From Lactarius indigo (taxonomy: Eukaryota; Basidiomycota; Agaricomycetes; Russulales; Russulaceae): a stretch of 64,000 nt of DNA. Below are positions 40,533-53,100 of the stretch, in pieces. The stretch spans positions 124,001 through 188,000 of the forward strand of contig JAFKAC010000057.1 of NCBI GenBank assembly GCA_025766275.1, written 5' to 3'. A model generated the notes under the pieces. That model saw only the letters and a program-made list of their open reading frames with translations, did not search any database and had not been told where the DNA came from. Numbering within the stretch: position 1 is the first letter of the stretch; each line of letters begins with the position of its first letter. A program made the translations under genes and the position numbers.

Positions 40533-43500
40533 ATGTCTCAGACACCTTCCACCTCTTCCTCTTCCAATTTCCAGGCCGTCTTTTCGGCGTCCATCAAAGA
40601 ATATGAGAAGAAGACGAAGAAAGACCTTCTCCTGCATCCATTGATGGCCCAGTTACAGACTTGCAACTCCCCCGCCGACATCCTGGCCGTCCTTCGCACT
40701 CAAACGCAACAGTTCGAGCAATCTACGTCCGGCGATGACAAAATGACAAAATGGTTGATTCCGACCGTCAATGTCCTCTATGCCTTCTCCGCAGCGCTTG
40801 GCGAGGGAGTCGGACTGGTGAATTTTATTTAATCGATTCTCCTACGATCTACTCTCTGAAATCATATTTCTAGGTATTCTCGCCTGCGAAAGTCATTTTC
40901 GCAGGTGCCGGAGTCCTTCTCTTGGTAGCTATCATCCTAGATCTCCCTTACTCGGACTGTTCTGATACGGAACCTACACAGGCGGCAAAGGACGTCGTTG
41001 CAAGCCAAGATGCGCTCATCGACATCTTCGGACGCATTGAGAGCTTCTTCAGACGACTCGAGACGTATACCGAAGTGCCGACGACGGAGGCGATGAAGGA
41101 AACCATCGTGAAGATAATGGTCGAGGTGCTTGGGATATTTGGGGTTGTGACGAAGGAGATGAAGCAGGGACGAACGAGTGAGTCGATCCAGGATGAAACA
41201 TTTCCCGTGGCTGATAGAATTTCAGAGAGATACCTGAAGAAGTTGATCGGAAGGAGGGATGTCGAGGATGCGTTGGTCAGACTGGATAGATTGACGCAGC
41301 AGGAGGCCCAGATGGCGATTGTGGAGGTGCTGAAAGTCACACACGATGTCAAGGACGGAGTACAAACCGTTAGCGAGCAAGTACAAGGCGTCGATGACAA
41401 GGTCAACGTAGCTGTTGAGGGTGCGTGCGCTCACCACGTTAAGTACTCACAAATACCATCGTAAACTCACATGCGACTAGATGGCCAGGTAGTCAAAGTG
41501 ACCACGATGGAAACGCAAGCTCTATTGCAACAAACGGCAAGCAATCTCGACACCGAAAGGCGTTCGTGATTCTTTAGCACAGCTTCTCTTACTTGCTGAG
41601 ACTGAAATGCCACCGCAGGGAGTCGCGTACGGAAGGACCACCGAGCGTGGCTGTCACCGCCGGACCCATCCACTAATCAAAACATCGCGTCTACTACTCA
41701 ACACGATGGGACAGCAACATGGTTCTTCCAGGGAAGTATATTCATAGAATGGAAGTCAAAGTCTACCACGCCCTTGTTGTGGATCCATGGGAAACGTACG
41801 CCCTTCTGTCCCTTAGCATCCTCCGAGATCTTGATCGCCTCAAATCACTGTAGCGGGTTCAGGGAAGAGCATCCTTTGGTTCGTTATCATTCGTTGTCTT
41901 CCCTCCTCAGAAGCTTATGGCGCCGACTAGCTCCGCAATCATTCAGGACATCACGGTGTTATGGGAGGCTGGACTAGCCACTATGGCGTATTTCTATTTT
42001 GATTTCAAGGACACAGATAAACAAAACCTCTACAACCTCCTTTCTTCTCTTCTAATTCAACTCTCTACTCGTTCCGACCGTTGTTGTGACATACTTTCCC
42101 GCGTTTACAAGTCTCACGACGATGGCGCACGTAAGCCGAGCACCAGCACGCTGATCACGTGCCTTAAAGAGATGCTCGCGCTACCTGGCCAAGGCCCAAT
42201 CTACATAATCTTGGACGCGCTAGACGAATGTCCCACTACAATTGGAATTCCACCCGCCCGCAAACAAGTCCTTGATCTCTTGAAGAACCTTGTCGGCCTC
42301 CAACTTCCAAATCTTCATATGTGTGTCACCAGCCGTCCGGAGAACGATATCCGAGCCGTCCTTCAACCCCTAGCATTTCACCCAGTCTCGATTCACGAAC
42401 AAAGTGGACAAAAGAAGGATATCAAAGACTATATCAGATCTGTCGTTTACGCGGACTCGGATACGGCGATGAAGAGATGGAGGGACAAGGACAAAGAACT
42501 GGTGATTGAGACGCTTACGGAAAGGGCTGATGGAATGTAAGCGTGTATACGAATGTGCCAATGACGGTTGTTCACTATTTGGCAGGTTCCGTTGGGTTTT
42601 CTGTCAGCTGGAAGTGTTACAACATTGCTTTCCGCAAAGCATCCGGCGGACGCTCGACGAATTGCCGAAATCATTGGACGAGACTTACGAGCGAGTGTTG
42701 AAGGAGATCGGGATGGCCAACCGAGATCACGCTCGTCGTCTCTTACAATGTCTCACCGCGGCTGTTCGGCCGTTGCGCATCGAGGAGCTCGCAGAAATAC
42801 TTGCACTTGACTTCGATGGGGCGGAAGGAGCGACACCGAAGTTGAAGGAGGACTGGCGGTGGGAGGATCGGCAGCGAGCTGTGCTATCTACGTGCTCAAG
42901 CTTGATCACCCAAGTCGGCGATGGCGATTCGCGGGTCATTCAGTTTTCGCATTTTTCGGTGAAGGAATTCTTGACTTCCGATCGACTTGCAAATTCTAAA
43001 GGAGACACTTCGTACTTTCATATCATCCCTGAACCCGCACACACGACTCTCGCCCAGGCTTGCTTGGGAACTCTTCTTCAGTTGGACGGTAGCGCCGACA
43101 ATGACCAGGTTGAAGATAGGTTTCCGTTGGCAAAATATGCCAGTCAGCATTGGGTGGAGCATGCGCAGTTTGGAAAGGTGTCGTCACGCATAGAAGACGG
43201 GATGCGGCGTCTCTTTGACTCGACCAAACCCCATTTTGCCGCGTGGCTCGAGTTACACGACATCGACGATCTCTGGGGTAACTTCGGAGATCGTCCCAAG
43301 CATCGTGGATCTCCACTTTATTATGCTTCGTTGTGCGGATTTCGTGACCTGGCAGCGCAGATCATCGTCGAACATCCAAAGCAAGTAAATGCGAGGGGTG
43401 GTCAAAATCACAGTCCACTGGCCGCAGCATTGCACAAGAGACACTTCAAGGTGGCCGAGCTATTACACCGGCATGGAGCGGTTGTGGATGTTACTGACAA

Positions 43501-44392
43501 CTTCGATAATCGGACTCCACTATTTGCCGCATCGTTGGATGGGTCTATCGATGTCACGCGGTGGTTACTCGATCACGACGCAGATCCGAATACCCAAAAA
43601 AACGATCACATGACTCCCATTCATGCCGCTGCATGGGAAGGGCACCTTGCAGTTGTTCGGATGTTACTGGCGCACCACGCACGCATCGACGCCGCGACTA
43701 GCAAAGGCGATACTGCATTGCACCTGGCATCAAAAAATGGTCACGTGGAGGTCGTGAGGCTATTACGCCAACATGGGGCGGAAATCAGCGCACGAACTAA
43801 GAACTACTCGACGCCATTACATCTGGCATCATCTAACGGGAAGCTCGAGGTTGCACGTCTACTACTTGACCATGGCGCAAGCGCGGAGGCCAAGAAGAAG
43901 GACGGAAGGACCCCATTGCACGAGGCGTCATCCAAGGGCCGAACTGAGACCGTGAGCTTGCTGCTCGATCACAGCGCGAACACAGATGCCGAGAGCAAGT
44001 ACGGATGGACTCCGTTGCACCTCGCGTCATACAACGACTGGACAGAGACTGTACGCTTGCTACTCGTTCGTGGCGCGAGTGCGGGTGCAAAGAACAAGAA
44101 CGGAAGGACCCCGTTGCACAACGCGTCATCCAACGGCAATATAGAGACTGTGCGCTTGCTGCTCGACCACGGCGCGGACACAACTGCAGACGACGCGGAC
44201 GGATGGACTCCGTTGCACATAGCGTCGTCCAAAGGCAAACCAGAGACCGTGCGTTTACTTCTCGACCGTGGTGCGAGTGTCGATGCCAAGAACAAGGAAG
44301 GGAGGACGCCATCCCAGGTAGCATCAGGGGATGGAAAGAACGCGATCCTACAGATGTTAATGGAGCACGATTGGTCGGTAGGGGTGCTATAG
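40533..44392 (+). CDS. NLR-C: Goodbye-like/NACHT/ankyrin STAND protein, 1140 aa
   Basis: I propose nine exons: 40533-40817, 40874-40924, 40982-41177, 41226-41420, 41481-41561, 41619-41795, 41854-41878, 41931-42536 and 42586-44392. They total 3423 nt (1140 aa plus stop). Exon sizes equal those of NLR-B except exon 1 (-3 nt), exon 5 (+21 nt) and the ankyrin exon. The protein has a Goodbye-like domain, a short coiled linker, and NACHT with GKPGSGKS, ILDALDEC and TSRPEND. About eleven ankyrin repeats follow, the last ones alternating R-TPLH and W-TPLH types with 33-residue spacing. It ends with a SVGVL tail related to the VDRVL of B and E. The start at 40533 was chosen by homology to B, E and F. 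It is apparently intact and is expected to work as a cytosolic sensor. Confidence 0.85.
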
Positions 44393-44985
44393 ATTACTCT
44401 ACAAATGTATGTTAAGTCGCCGTGGTACTATGCACTAACTACGGGAAACGAATGACACATTTATATTGGCGCTGGGTTGGAGTGTCGTTGCTATATATTC
44501 ACTGTGAGATGTCAAAAGTTTGCGGCTTGTATAGCAGAACACAGGCGGCAAGACCAAATGGACATACGTCACTGGCACTGTATCTATTCCGTCAATGTGA
44601 CCTAAAGGTGCCAGTGATATCTCATAGTTATAGACCGTCTTGTAGCTCCAGGTGTCCTGACGATGGCAGTCGGAGCCCAGCTTCACGGTAGTGTGCTATT
44701 CGGTGTGGAGGCACTGTTCATCCGTCGGTAATTCACTGTCCGCTGATTGTGCCCAGAGCGAGGTGCTGCTCATTGTCGCGGAATCGTGGGTTCGACTGGG
44801 GCGATGACTGAGGTACGATGGTCACACTCATCTGAAACCACGTACATTCGTAGCAAACGGCGAGCCCAGTCGTGCGCAAATACACCACAACAGATATCCC
44901 TTGCTCGTCCTACGGCGCCAGACATCCTTTCTATCCCTGCCTCCGCCTCCGTTCCTGTAATAACTCTCGACTTGACTCTCCTAGC
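44393..44985. other. 3' flank of NLR-C
   Basis: This flank contains an acgggaaacgaatgacac block and a minus-strand stretch (around 44720-44830) related to the flanks of NLR-E and NLR-F. No intact gene is seen. Confidence 0.45.
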
Positions 44986-44989
44986 GCTG

Positions 44990-45290
44990 TGGTAGGCCGA
45001 CATGCTCGGTGCTGATGCACCGGCACTGAACGTGCTGCTCGTCGTGGACTGCATCTACCACCCGGCACTAGTACGCCCATTGCTCACGACGCTGACTACT
45101 CTCGCGAAACCGCAGCCGTGGTCGTAGCCTAGCTGCAGATGGAAGACGTTATGTTCTGAGGGAATTCTTACAGGGGTGGATCGCGCTGGGGCGGTGCGTA
45201 TGGGGCGTAGGTCAGGACTTGTTGGGTGTGTGCTGAGCAAAGTGGGTTGACTGGCGCGAGACGTGAGGTTGTTATTCCTGCGAGAAGACG
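44990..45290 (+). pseudogene. Methyltransferase relic 3 (C-terminal piece)
   Basis: The pieces GADAPALNVLLVVDCIYHPA (about 45010-45070) and EFLQGWIALGR (about 45160-45190) match relics 1, 2 and 4. The N-terminal half is missing here and a comparable N-terminal piece instead lies at 45990-46262, so the relic seems to have been rearranged. It has stops and frame changes. Confidence 0.55.
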
Positions 45291-45989
45291 CTTGAGGTGG
45301 TAGCGCATGCGATAGAAGCGTCGTCGTGTGTGGTTCTGTCGACCAGACACGATATATTTACGCGCATCTATCCTACGACTACCGTCGACTCGCGACAATG
45401 GTGTAGCCAAAAAGTGGAGGTAAAAGTAAAGAGATGTTGTATTGGGAAGAGGGCGAGCTATTGACTTGGGACGAGAAGGCCCAGGACGCTCGCAATACGT
45501 ACTTGAAATACGTTCATTGTTCTTCCGTCAATTCATCTGCTACCTGATGTAGTGGAGGGTGAATTGCATACTATAGTATACACAACCCCACAGACTATTA
45601 CTGGTACCTTGACCAAGTTTTTGTGTTAGGTACTGAGTGCTGAGATCCGGTAAATTCGCCTCTTACCATGACTCTCTGGGGTTCTCGCGTCAGGTGTCTG
45701 TAGTCTATTGGATACGGGCCCAGCTTACTAGACTCTTGGTTTGACTCTTGGGTATGGTACGGGTGCCATCAGTGAGGGCTATGAGCGCTAGTGAGGAAAA
45801 TTGGGACGACGCGACCATGTGACTTTCCACTGACCGTCTTGGGCTCCCATCTCCACCCATTTCAAGTTTCACCTGTTCAAAGCATTCGACTTTTTGTTCA
45901 TGATTTTTCCTTCAAACGACCGTTTATTTTCCACCTATAATATCCTCATCTACCCGGTATGATTTGTCAGAATTGAGGATCCTCCAGTC
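45291..45989. other. Intergenic region after methyltransferase relic 3
   Basis: It has an A-rich block near 45405 shared with the other relic 3' ends. No gene is supported. Confidence 0.45.
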
Positions 45990-46262
45990 GCTGGCGACCC
46001 CTCATCAATCCTCATTCGAATGGCTGGTTACGGGTCCAGTTTCCAACCCTGATGATGAGATCTTCTTTCTCTTTATGCGTCTGGCGGCTCTCAAGCCACC
46101 GACAGCACCGACACGGAACATTTCGACAGCCTCAGATCGGAGAATTCGAACCAAGACGCGCTTCTGGTCTACATCAAGGTGAGTCCTCCCGCCACGTGTG
46201 AGACCCCACGAAATTCAGAGACAGGGAACCAGAGGAAGAAACGTAGGAGTGGGGTTGGTGTA
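45990..46262 (+). pseudogene. Methyltransferase N-terminal fragment fused to NLR-D
   Basis: The sequence around 46030-46260 is colinear with the N-terminal parts of relics 2 and 4. It includes the segment ending gaaccaagacgcgcttctgg and the acagggaaccagagg block. Near 46262 it passes directly into NLR exon 3/intron 3 sequence (gtgagtcgatcc), so a deletion or recombination joined the two. Confidence 0.5.
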
Positions 46263-47102
46263 CGGAGGGCCAGGGAGGAGTACAGGGGTGAGCAAGTGAG
46301 TCGATCCAAGATCGCGAGGCATTTCTTGTTGCTAATGGAGACTCAGAGAAATACCTGAAGAAATTGATTGGAAGGAGGGATATCGAGGACGCGCTTATTA
46401 GACTGGATAGGTTGACACAACAAGAAGTTCCAAATGGCGATTTTGCAGGTGCTAAAAGTTGCACACCGTGTGAAGGACAGAGTAGAAACCGTCGGTGAGC
46501 AAGTACAAGGTGTCGATGACAAGGTCAAAGACGTCGTCGACCAGGTTAATCTGGCTGTTGAGGGTGCGTTTGTCACGTTGGCTAGTACTCACAAAACGAT
46601 CGTAAGGCCATATACGGCTAGATGACAAGGTAGTCAAAGCGACGACATTGGAAACGCAAGCTCTATTGCAACAGACGGCAAACAATATCGACACCGAAAT
46701 GCGTTCGTGATCCTTTAGCACTGCTTCTCTTACTTGTTAAGACTTAAATGTCACCACAGGGAGTCACTTACGCGGGCGTGGCTGTCACCGCCGGGCCCAT
46801 CCACTAATCAAAACATCGCGTCCACTGCTCAACACTATGGGACAGCAACATGGTTCTTCCAGGGGAGTTTGTTCCTGGAATGGAAGTCCAAGGCCATCCT
46901 TGCTGTGGATCCACGGGAAACGTGCGCCTTTCTCCCCATTCATATCCTCCCATATATTGATCGCCTCTAACCATTTTAGCGGGTTCAGGGAAGAGCATTC
47001 TTTGGTTCGTCATCATTTGTCGAGTTCACCTTGAGGAACTTACGCCGCCAACTAGCTCCGCAGTCATCCGAGATATAATAATTTTGCGCGGGGCTGGACC
47101 AG
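46263..47102 (+). pseudogene. NLR-D: internal NLR fragment, broken
   Basis: Only the middle of an NLR gene remains: the end of exon 3 with its donor, exon 4 (46347-46563), exon 5 (about 46622-46707), exon 6, the 25-nt P-loop exon after tttag near 46979, and the first codons of exon 8 (SAVIRDIIILRGAGP). One extra base in exon 4 near 46430 (GAAGTTCCAAATG) and a deletion in exon 6 near 46770 break the frame. At about 47100 the sequence changes into a protein-kinase gene in a different reading frame, so no functional fusion protein is expected. The linker has an extra KDVVDQV heptad compared with NLR-C. Confidence 0.75.
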
Positions 47103-49232
47103 CTTATGCGGGAGGTCGGCTTGGTCAAGCGATTGCCGCACCGCAGCATCGTCAAGTACGAAGGGATGGCCCGGGACGAGAATACTCTCAGCATCGTGCT
47201 CGAGTACGTCGTCCCCTTCCTCCTTTATATACCGTGCTGTGCCACTGCCTGTCCATTTACCTGCCTGTTGCCGCGCATTCTGTTTTTGCACATACTGACT
47301 TATGACTGCGCATCACGTGTGCTCTTGCAGGTATGCCGAGAACGGTTCCCTTGGGCAGACTCTCAATGCATTCGGCAAGTTGAACGAGAAATTGGTGGCA
47401 AGCTACGTGTTCAAGATCCTCGAGGGGTTGGACTATCTTCATCGCAGCGACGTCGTGCATTGCGACTTCAAGGTGGCGAACATCATCACGACGAAGACTG
47501 GGAACGTAAAGCTATCCGACTTTGGGGTCTCGCTCAACCTGCGCGCGATGGAACGCTCGATCAAGGACGTCGCGGGCACGCCGAACTGGATGGCCCCGGA
47601 AGTCATTGAGCTTAAAGGCGCGTCACCCAAGTCTGACATTTGGTCACTTGGGTGCACAGTTATCGAGCTACTGACGGGACGCCCGCCGTATGGGGATATC
47701 GGGAATGCGATAACAGGTGAGTGGTTTGGTGTTGCTCAGCTTTCCCGCAGTTATTAACCCAAATGAAACGCATATAGTGATGTTCCGAATAGTCGAAGAT
47801 GAGTCTCCGCCAATTCCTGAACGCTTTTCCGGTCCACTTGTAGCGTTCCTCGAGGAGTGTTTCCACGAGGACCCGTCGATGCGATCAAGCGCGGAGCAAC
47901 TATTTGAGCATGAATGGCTGAAGAACCATTGGGGCATGAACAAGGTGAGTCTGGTGACAATATCTGTAGGAAAGGAAAGACTAAATTTGCGGATTTTTCA
48001 AAGGACTTGCGACCACAGGATAGCATACCTTTCCTTCGGCGAGTGAGCGCCGACCTGCAAAAGAATGGCGCGGCCGACGTTTGATGGCAAATCTCGAGCT
48101 TGACTCCCCGATTCCCGTGTACGCAGACCAGCAATTTGACGGTGACAAGGCGATGCTGTCCAGCTCGCCAGGTCATCGCTCTTTTACAGGCAGTGCATCA
48201 CCAGTCCTCCCCGAAGTCCCGCAAAGCGACGCAGACCTGTTTGAGATACGCGAACATACCTTTGTGAAGACGACCTTTAGCAAACGTGCGTCTCGTATTA
48301 TCATTTCAGTGGGCGTGAACCCGATCTGAGGGCTAATCGATCTGTAGCCGTCAACTGCCGCGTGTGCATGGAGCCGGCGAAGAAGGGCGCACTATGTTCG
48401 CACTGCAGCCTCATCGCACACTCCAAGCGCGCAGGCCGCGCAGCGCTTACTTGCGACCTTCGCTCGAAACTGCTCACGTATGCCCATTTCGCGGAGCGTG
48501 GCAGTAGTCCCGCCGAGTTTTTCCCACGCCTGCCGAATTACTACCCTGCGAGCGCGAGCTCATCTCGAGGCAGCCTCTACTGTGATCGTGACCAGCGGGA
48601 ACGGGAACGTACGAACTTACCCCAGCTCTCTCCGACGTCGTCCCCATATCCGCCTATAGCGTATAAGGTCCTCTCGCCATTCAACAAGCGCTCGCGCGCC
48701 TCTCACGCACGACCTGACACCCTCCAACTCATCTGTCTCACTCGCCGGCGCTACGCCCTTGCAATCCAAAGTGACCAGCGTGATACCGGAGGGGAACGTT
48801 ATACGCCGGAAACTGTCCATCATCCTCACGCGCCAACGAGAACCTCAACAGGTGAATAATACGCACCTGAGAGAACGCCCTCAGTCGATCTCGAGCATCG
48901 GCTCGTTGTGCGCGACCTCGCCGCAGTCGCCAGCATCGCAATCACCTCAATCGAACAGCTTGCGCAGTTTACAGGCGTTCGTGGCTGCTGCGGGTAACAG
49001 CAGCAGCGCGTCCTCGGCTAGCCGGGCCGCGCGAGTCGATCCGTCTGCCGCGACGACGGCTTCGTTCGTCGATGCTGCGGTTGACGTTGCTGGTGCATCG
49101 TGTGTGACGGTGCCAGATACTGCTGCGCCGACGGTTGCTTCGCGGGATAAGAAGACGATGATGACGATGACGAGACGCGCGCGTGGCGACTCGTCCAAGG
49201 CTTCGAACGGCGGAAACTGCTCCATCCAGTGA
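47103..49232 (+). pseudogene. 5'-truncated Cdc7/SepH-like protein kinase, damaged
   Basis: The kinase domain starts abruptly at LMREVGLVKRL, so the glycine-rich loop and ATP-anchoring lysine are absent. Conserved parts follow: [11 protein letters not shown] catalytic loop, LSDFGVS, and [10 protein letters not shown]. After the intron at about 47715-47777 come the DPSMR and EHEWLK segments. Introns are recognisable (the first donor ga|gtacgt near 47203 to acceptor cag|gtatgcc). The sequence resembles the septation-network kinase group (S. pombe Cdc7, A. nidulans SepH). Downstream is a C1-like zinc motif (HTFVKTTFSK, CRVCMEPAKKG, CSHCSLIAH) whose next Cys is Arg (HSKR). A TGA near 48081 and another frame change near 48695 interrupt the protein. 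The final frame ends at 49232. It probably lost its 5' half when joined to NLR-D. Confidence 0.65.
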
Positions 49233-49879
49233 GGGAGGGAGGAACGAAAAAAAAGTTGTGTGCTGTCGTTCGTGATTTTCTTTTATTCGCTTCGCAATCC
49301 CTCCCCCCCAATCTGATGCGTCCACCCCAAATTTTCTTGACCTCCCTTTACAGTAACCTTTGTCAGTTGTATGGGTCTGTCTTCCCAGACTAGATCTCCG
49401 CGGATTTGTGTGTTCGATTCTGCTTGTTGTATGTACTCGCAACTCGTACTTTCTACCCATTTTTACTCTCATCTCTTCTTCGTTCTTCATTTCTCCATCA
49501 TTCATTATGTATCCTTGATACCTCTTCCCACCGTCATCCATCAAAAGTTAATACCTTACGGACATGTCCAAGCACTTCGAAATTACTCATGGTCTTTCTC
49601 TGACGGCTACCGGCTACCTATCACCTACTACATCCCTACCTCCGCCGACCATCTATCACTATACTCCTTGCAAACCTCCGGCTTCACCACATTCACGGGT
49701 AACATATCTATTGATCGTCATAGCTAGTTCCCGTATCCGATTAATTTGTGCAACGTGAGAGAGAAAAGATATGAGGGCAATCACTTGAACTCGGACCGAA
49801 GCTCGACTTGGACTTGAATTCAGACATCGTTCAACTCTCCTCAGACCTCAGGCCACAGAAGACGCCGACGTCGAAAACT
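49233..49879. other. Intergenic region between kinase relic and NLR-E
   Basis: This is pyrimidine-rich sequence with several chance frames. No gene is supported. Confidence 0.45.
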
Positions 49880-50116
49880 GAGACCACCCTTGGCACTCCA
49901 CCGCGCAGGCCTCTGTCCAAGTCCGCCGGCGAAAATGACTCAGGTGGTTCACGCATTACGGTTTCGGCGTAGCCAAAAATTCATATCGGATTGTCCACGA
50001 GCCGAGCGAGGCAGTGCGGGCGTCACCCGGCAAACCTCGTGGCGAACTATTCTAGATCTGGTGTTCCAACTCGGCCACTTCTCACCCTCGGTGCCAGTAT
50101 CATTGCTACTGTTGCA
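49880..50116 (+). promoter_or_regulatory. Upstream module of NLR-E (type 2)
   Basis: It is closely similar to the region before NLR-C, including ggcgaactattctagatctg and ggccacttctcaccc. It is presumed to hold the promoter and 5' UTR. Confidence 0.6.
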
Positions 50117-53100
50117 ATGTCTCAAACACCCTCTGCCGCTTCGTCTTCTTCTAATCTCCAGGCTATCTTTAATGCCGCCATTAAAGAGTATGAGAAGAAG
50201 ACGAAGCAAGACCTACTTCTCCATCCGTTGATGGCCCAGTTACAGACCTGCAATTCTCCCGCCGATATCCTAGGCGTTCTCCGCACTCAAGTCCAACAAT
50301 TCGAGCAATCTACGTCCGGCGATGACAAATTGACAAAATGGTTGAACCCGACTGTTAATGTCCTTTATGCCTTCTCCGCGGCGCTTGGCGAGGGCGTTGG
50401 ACTCGTGAATCCCATTTAATCCATCGTTTATGATCTACCCTCTCTGATATATCATATTTATAGGTATTCTCGCCTGCGAAAGTCATTTTCGCTGGTGCCG
50501 GGGTCCTTCTCTTGGTAGCTACCATACTGGATCTCTCCCTTACTCGCTCTATTCTGATCCGAAACGTACACAGGCGGCCAAGGACGTTGCTGCGAGCCAA
50601 GATGCGCTCATTGATATATTCGAGCGCATCGAAAGCTTCTTCAGACGGCTCGAAGAGTATCGCGAGGTGCCGACGACGGAGGCGATGAAGGAGATCATCG
50701 TGAAGATAATGGTGGAGGTGCTTGGGATATTTGGGATCGTGACGAAGGAGATGAAGCAGGGGAGAGCGAGTGAGTCGATCGCTGATGATACGTTGCTCGT
50801 CGCTGATGAATATGCAGAGAGATACCTGAAGAAATTGATTGGGCAGAGGGATGTCGAGGATGCGCTGGTCAGACTGGATAGATTGACGCAGAAGGAGGTC
50901 CAGATGGCGATTGTGGAGGTGCTGAAAATCGCACACCATGTGAAGGATGGAGTAGAAACTGTCGGTGGGCAAGTACAAGGCGTCGATGACAAGGTCAAAG
51001 ACGTCGGCAACCAAGTACAGGGTGTCGATACAGGGGTCAAAAACGTCGGCGACCAAGTACAACGTGTTGATGACAAGGTCAACCTGGTTGTTGAGGGTGC
51101 GCTTGTCACGTTAGCTACTCACAAAACGATCGTAAACTCATATACGACTAGATGGCAAGGTAGTCAAAGTGACCACAATGGAAACGAAAGCTCTGGTACA
51201 ACAGACGGCAAACTATATTGATGAGGAAAGACGTTCGTGGTTTTTTCATCCCGTCGCCCTTGCTTGCTGAGATCGAAATGCCATTGCAGGGAGCCGCATG
51301 CGGAAGGATCACCGAGCGTGGCTATCTCCTCCGGACCCATCTACCAATCAAAACATCGCGTCCACTACTCAACATGAGGGCACGGCGACATGGTTCTTCC
51401 GAGGAAGTATATTCATAGAATGGAAGACCAAGCCGACCATGTCCTTGTTGTGGATCCACGGGAAACGTGCGTCCTTCTGTCCCCTCTCGTCCTCCCAGAT
51501 CTTGATCTCCTTCGCCTCTGATCGTTGTAGCGGGCTCAGGAAAGAGTATCCTTTGGTTCGTTATTATTTGTCGAATTCACCCCCTAGGAACTTACACCAC
51601 CAACTAGCTCCGCAATCATCCAGGACATTACGGCGTTGTGGGAGGCTGGACTAGCATCCATGGCGTATTTCTATTTTGATTTCAAGGACATCGATAAACA
51701 AAACCTTCGCAACTTGCTTCCCTCGCTTCTCATTCAGCTCTCCACTCGTTCCGACAATTGTTGCGACGTCCTCTCCCGGATTTATAAGACACACGACGAT
51801 GGCGCACGTAAGCCAGCAACCAGTACGTTGATTGGGTGTCTTAAAGAGATGCTCGCGCTACCTGGTCAAGGCCCAATCTACATCGTCTTGGACGCGCTAG
51901 ATGAATGCCCCAATACATCTGGAATTCCACCCGCCCGTAAACAAGTCCTCGATCTCTTGAAGGAGCTTGTCGGTTTCCAGTTCTCAAATCTTCATATATG
52001 TGTCACGAGCCGTCCGGAGAACGACATACGAACCGCGCTTGAGCCCCTAGCATTCCATCCTGTCTCGATTCACGAACAAAGCGGACAAAAGAAGGACATC
52101 GAAGACTATATCAGATCTGTCGTTTACGCGGACTCAGATATGGCGATGAGGAGATGGAGGGATAAAGACAAAGAACTGGTGATTGAGACGCTCACGGAAA
52201 GAGCTGATGGAATGTAAGCGTATGTAAGAATGTGCCATGACGGTTGTTGATTATTTGACAGGTTCCGTTGGGTTTTCTGTCAGCTGGAAGTGTTACAACA
52301 TTGCTTTCCGCAAAGTATCCGGCGGACGCTTAACGAATTGCCGAAATCATTGGACGAGACTTATGAGCGAGTGTTGAAGGAGATCGGGATGGCCAACCGA
52401 GATCACGCTCGACGTCTCTTACAATGTCTCACCGCGGCCGCTCGGCCGCTGCGCGTCGAAGAGCTCGCAGAAATACTTGCGCTTGACTTTGAGGCAGAAG
52501 GAGCGACACCGAAATTGAATGAAGATTGGCGGTGGGAGGATCGGCAGCGAGCTGTACTATCTACGTGCTCCAGCTTAATTACCCAAGTCAACCGTCGTGG
52601 CTCCTGGGTCATTCAGTTTACGCATTTTTCGGTCAAGGAATTCTTGACTTCCGATCGTCTTTCCACTCTCAAAGGAGATGCCTCGTACTTTCATATCATT
52701 CCCGAGCCAGCACACACGACTCTCGCCCAGGCTTGCTTGGGAACTCTGCTTCAGTTGGATGGCAGTGCCGACGATGACCAGGTCGAAGATAAGTTCCCAT
52801 TGGCTCGATATGCCAGTCGGCATTGGGTGAAACATGCGCAGTTCGGAAAGGTGTCGTCACGCATAGAAGATGGGATGCGGCGCCTTTTTGACTCAACCAA
52901 ACCACATTTTTCCGCGTGGCTCAATTTGGACGACATCGATGATCGCTGGTTTCAGTTCGGAGATTCCACCGAACATCGTGGATCTCCACTGTATTATGCT
53001 TCGTTGTGTGGGTTTTATGACTTGGCAGCACAGATCATCGTCGAGCATCCCGAACAAGTAAATGCGAGGGGTGGTCAAAATCACAGCCCGCTAGCGGCGG

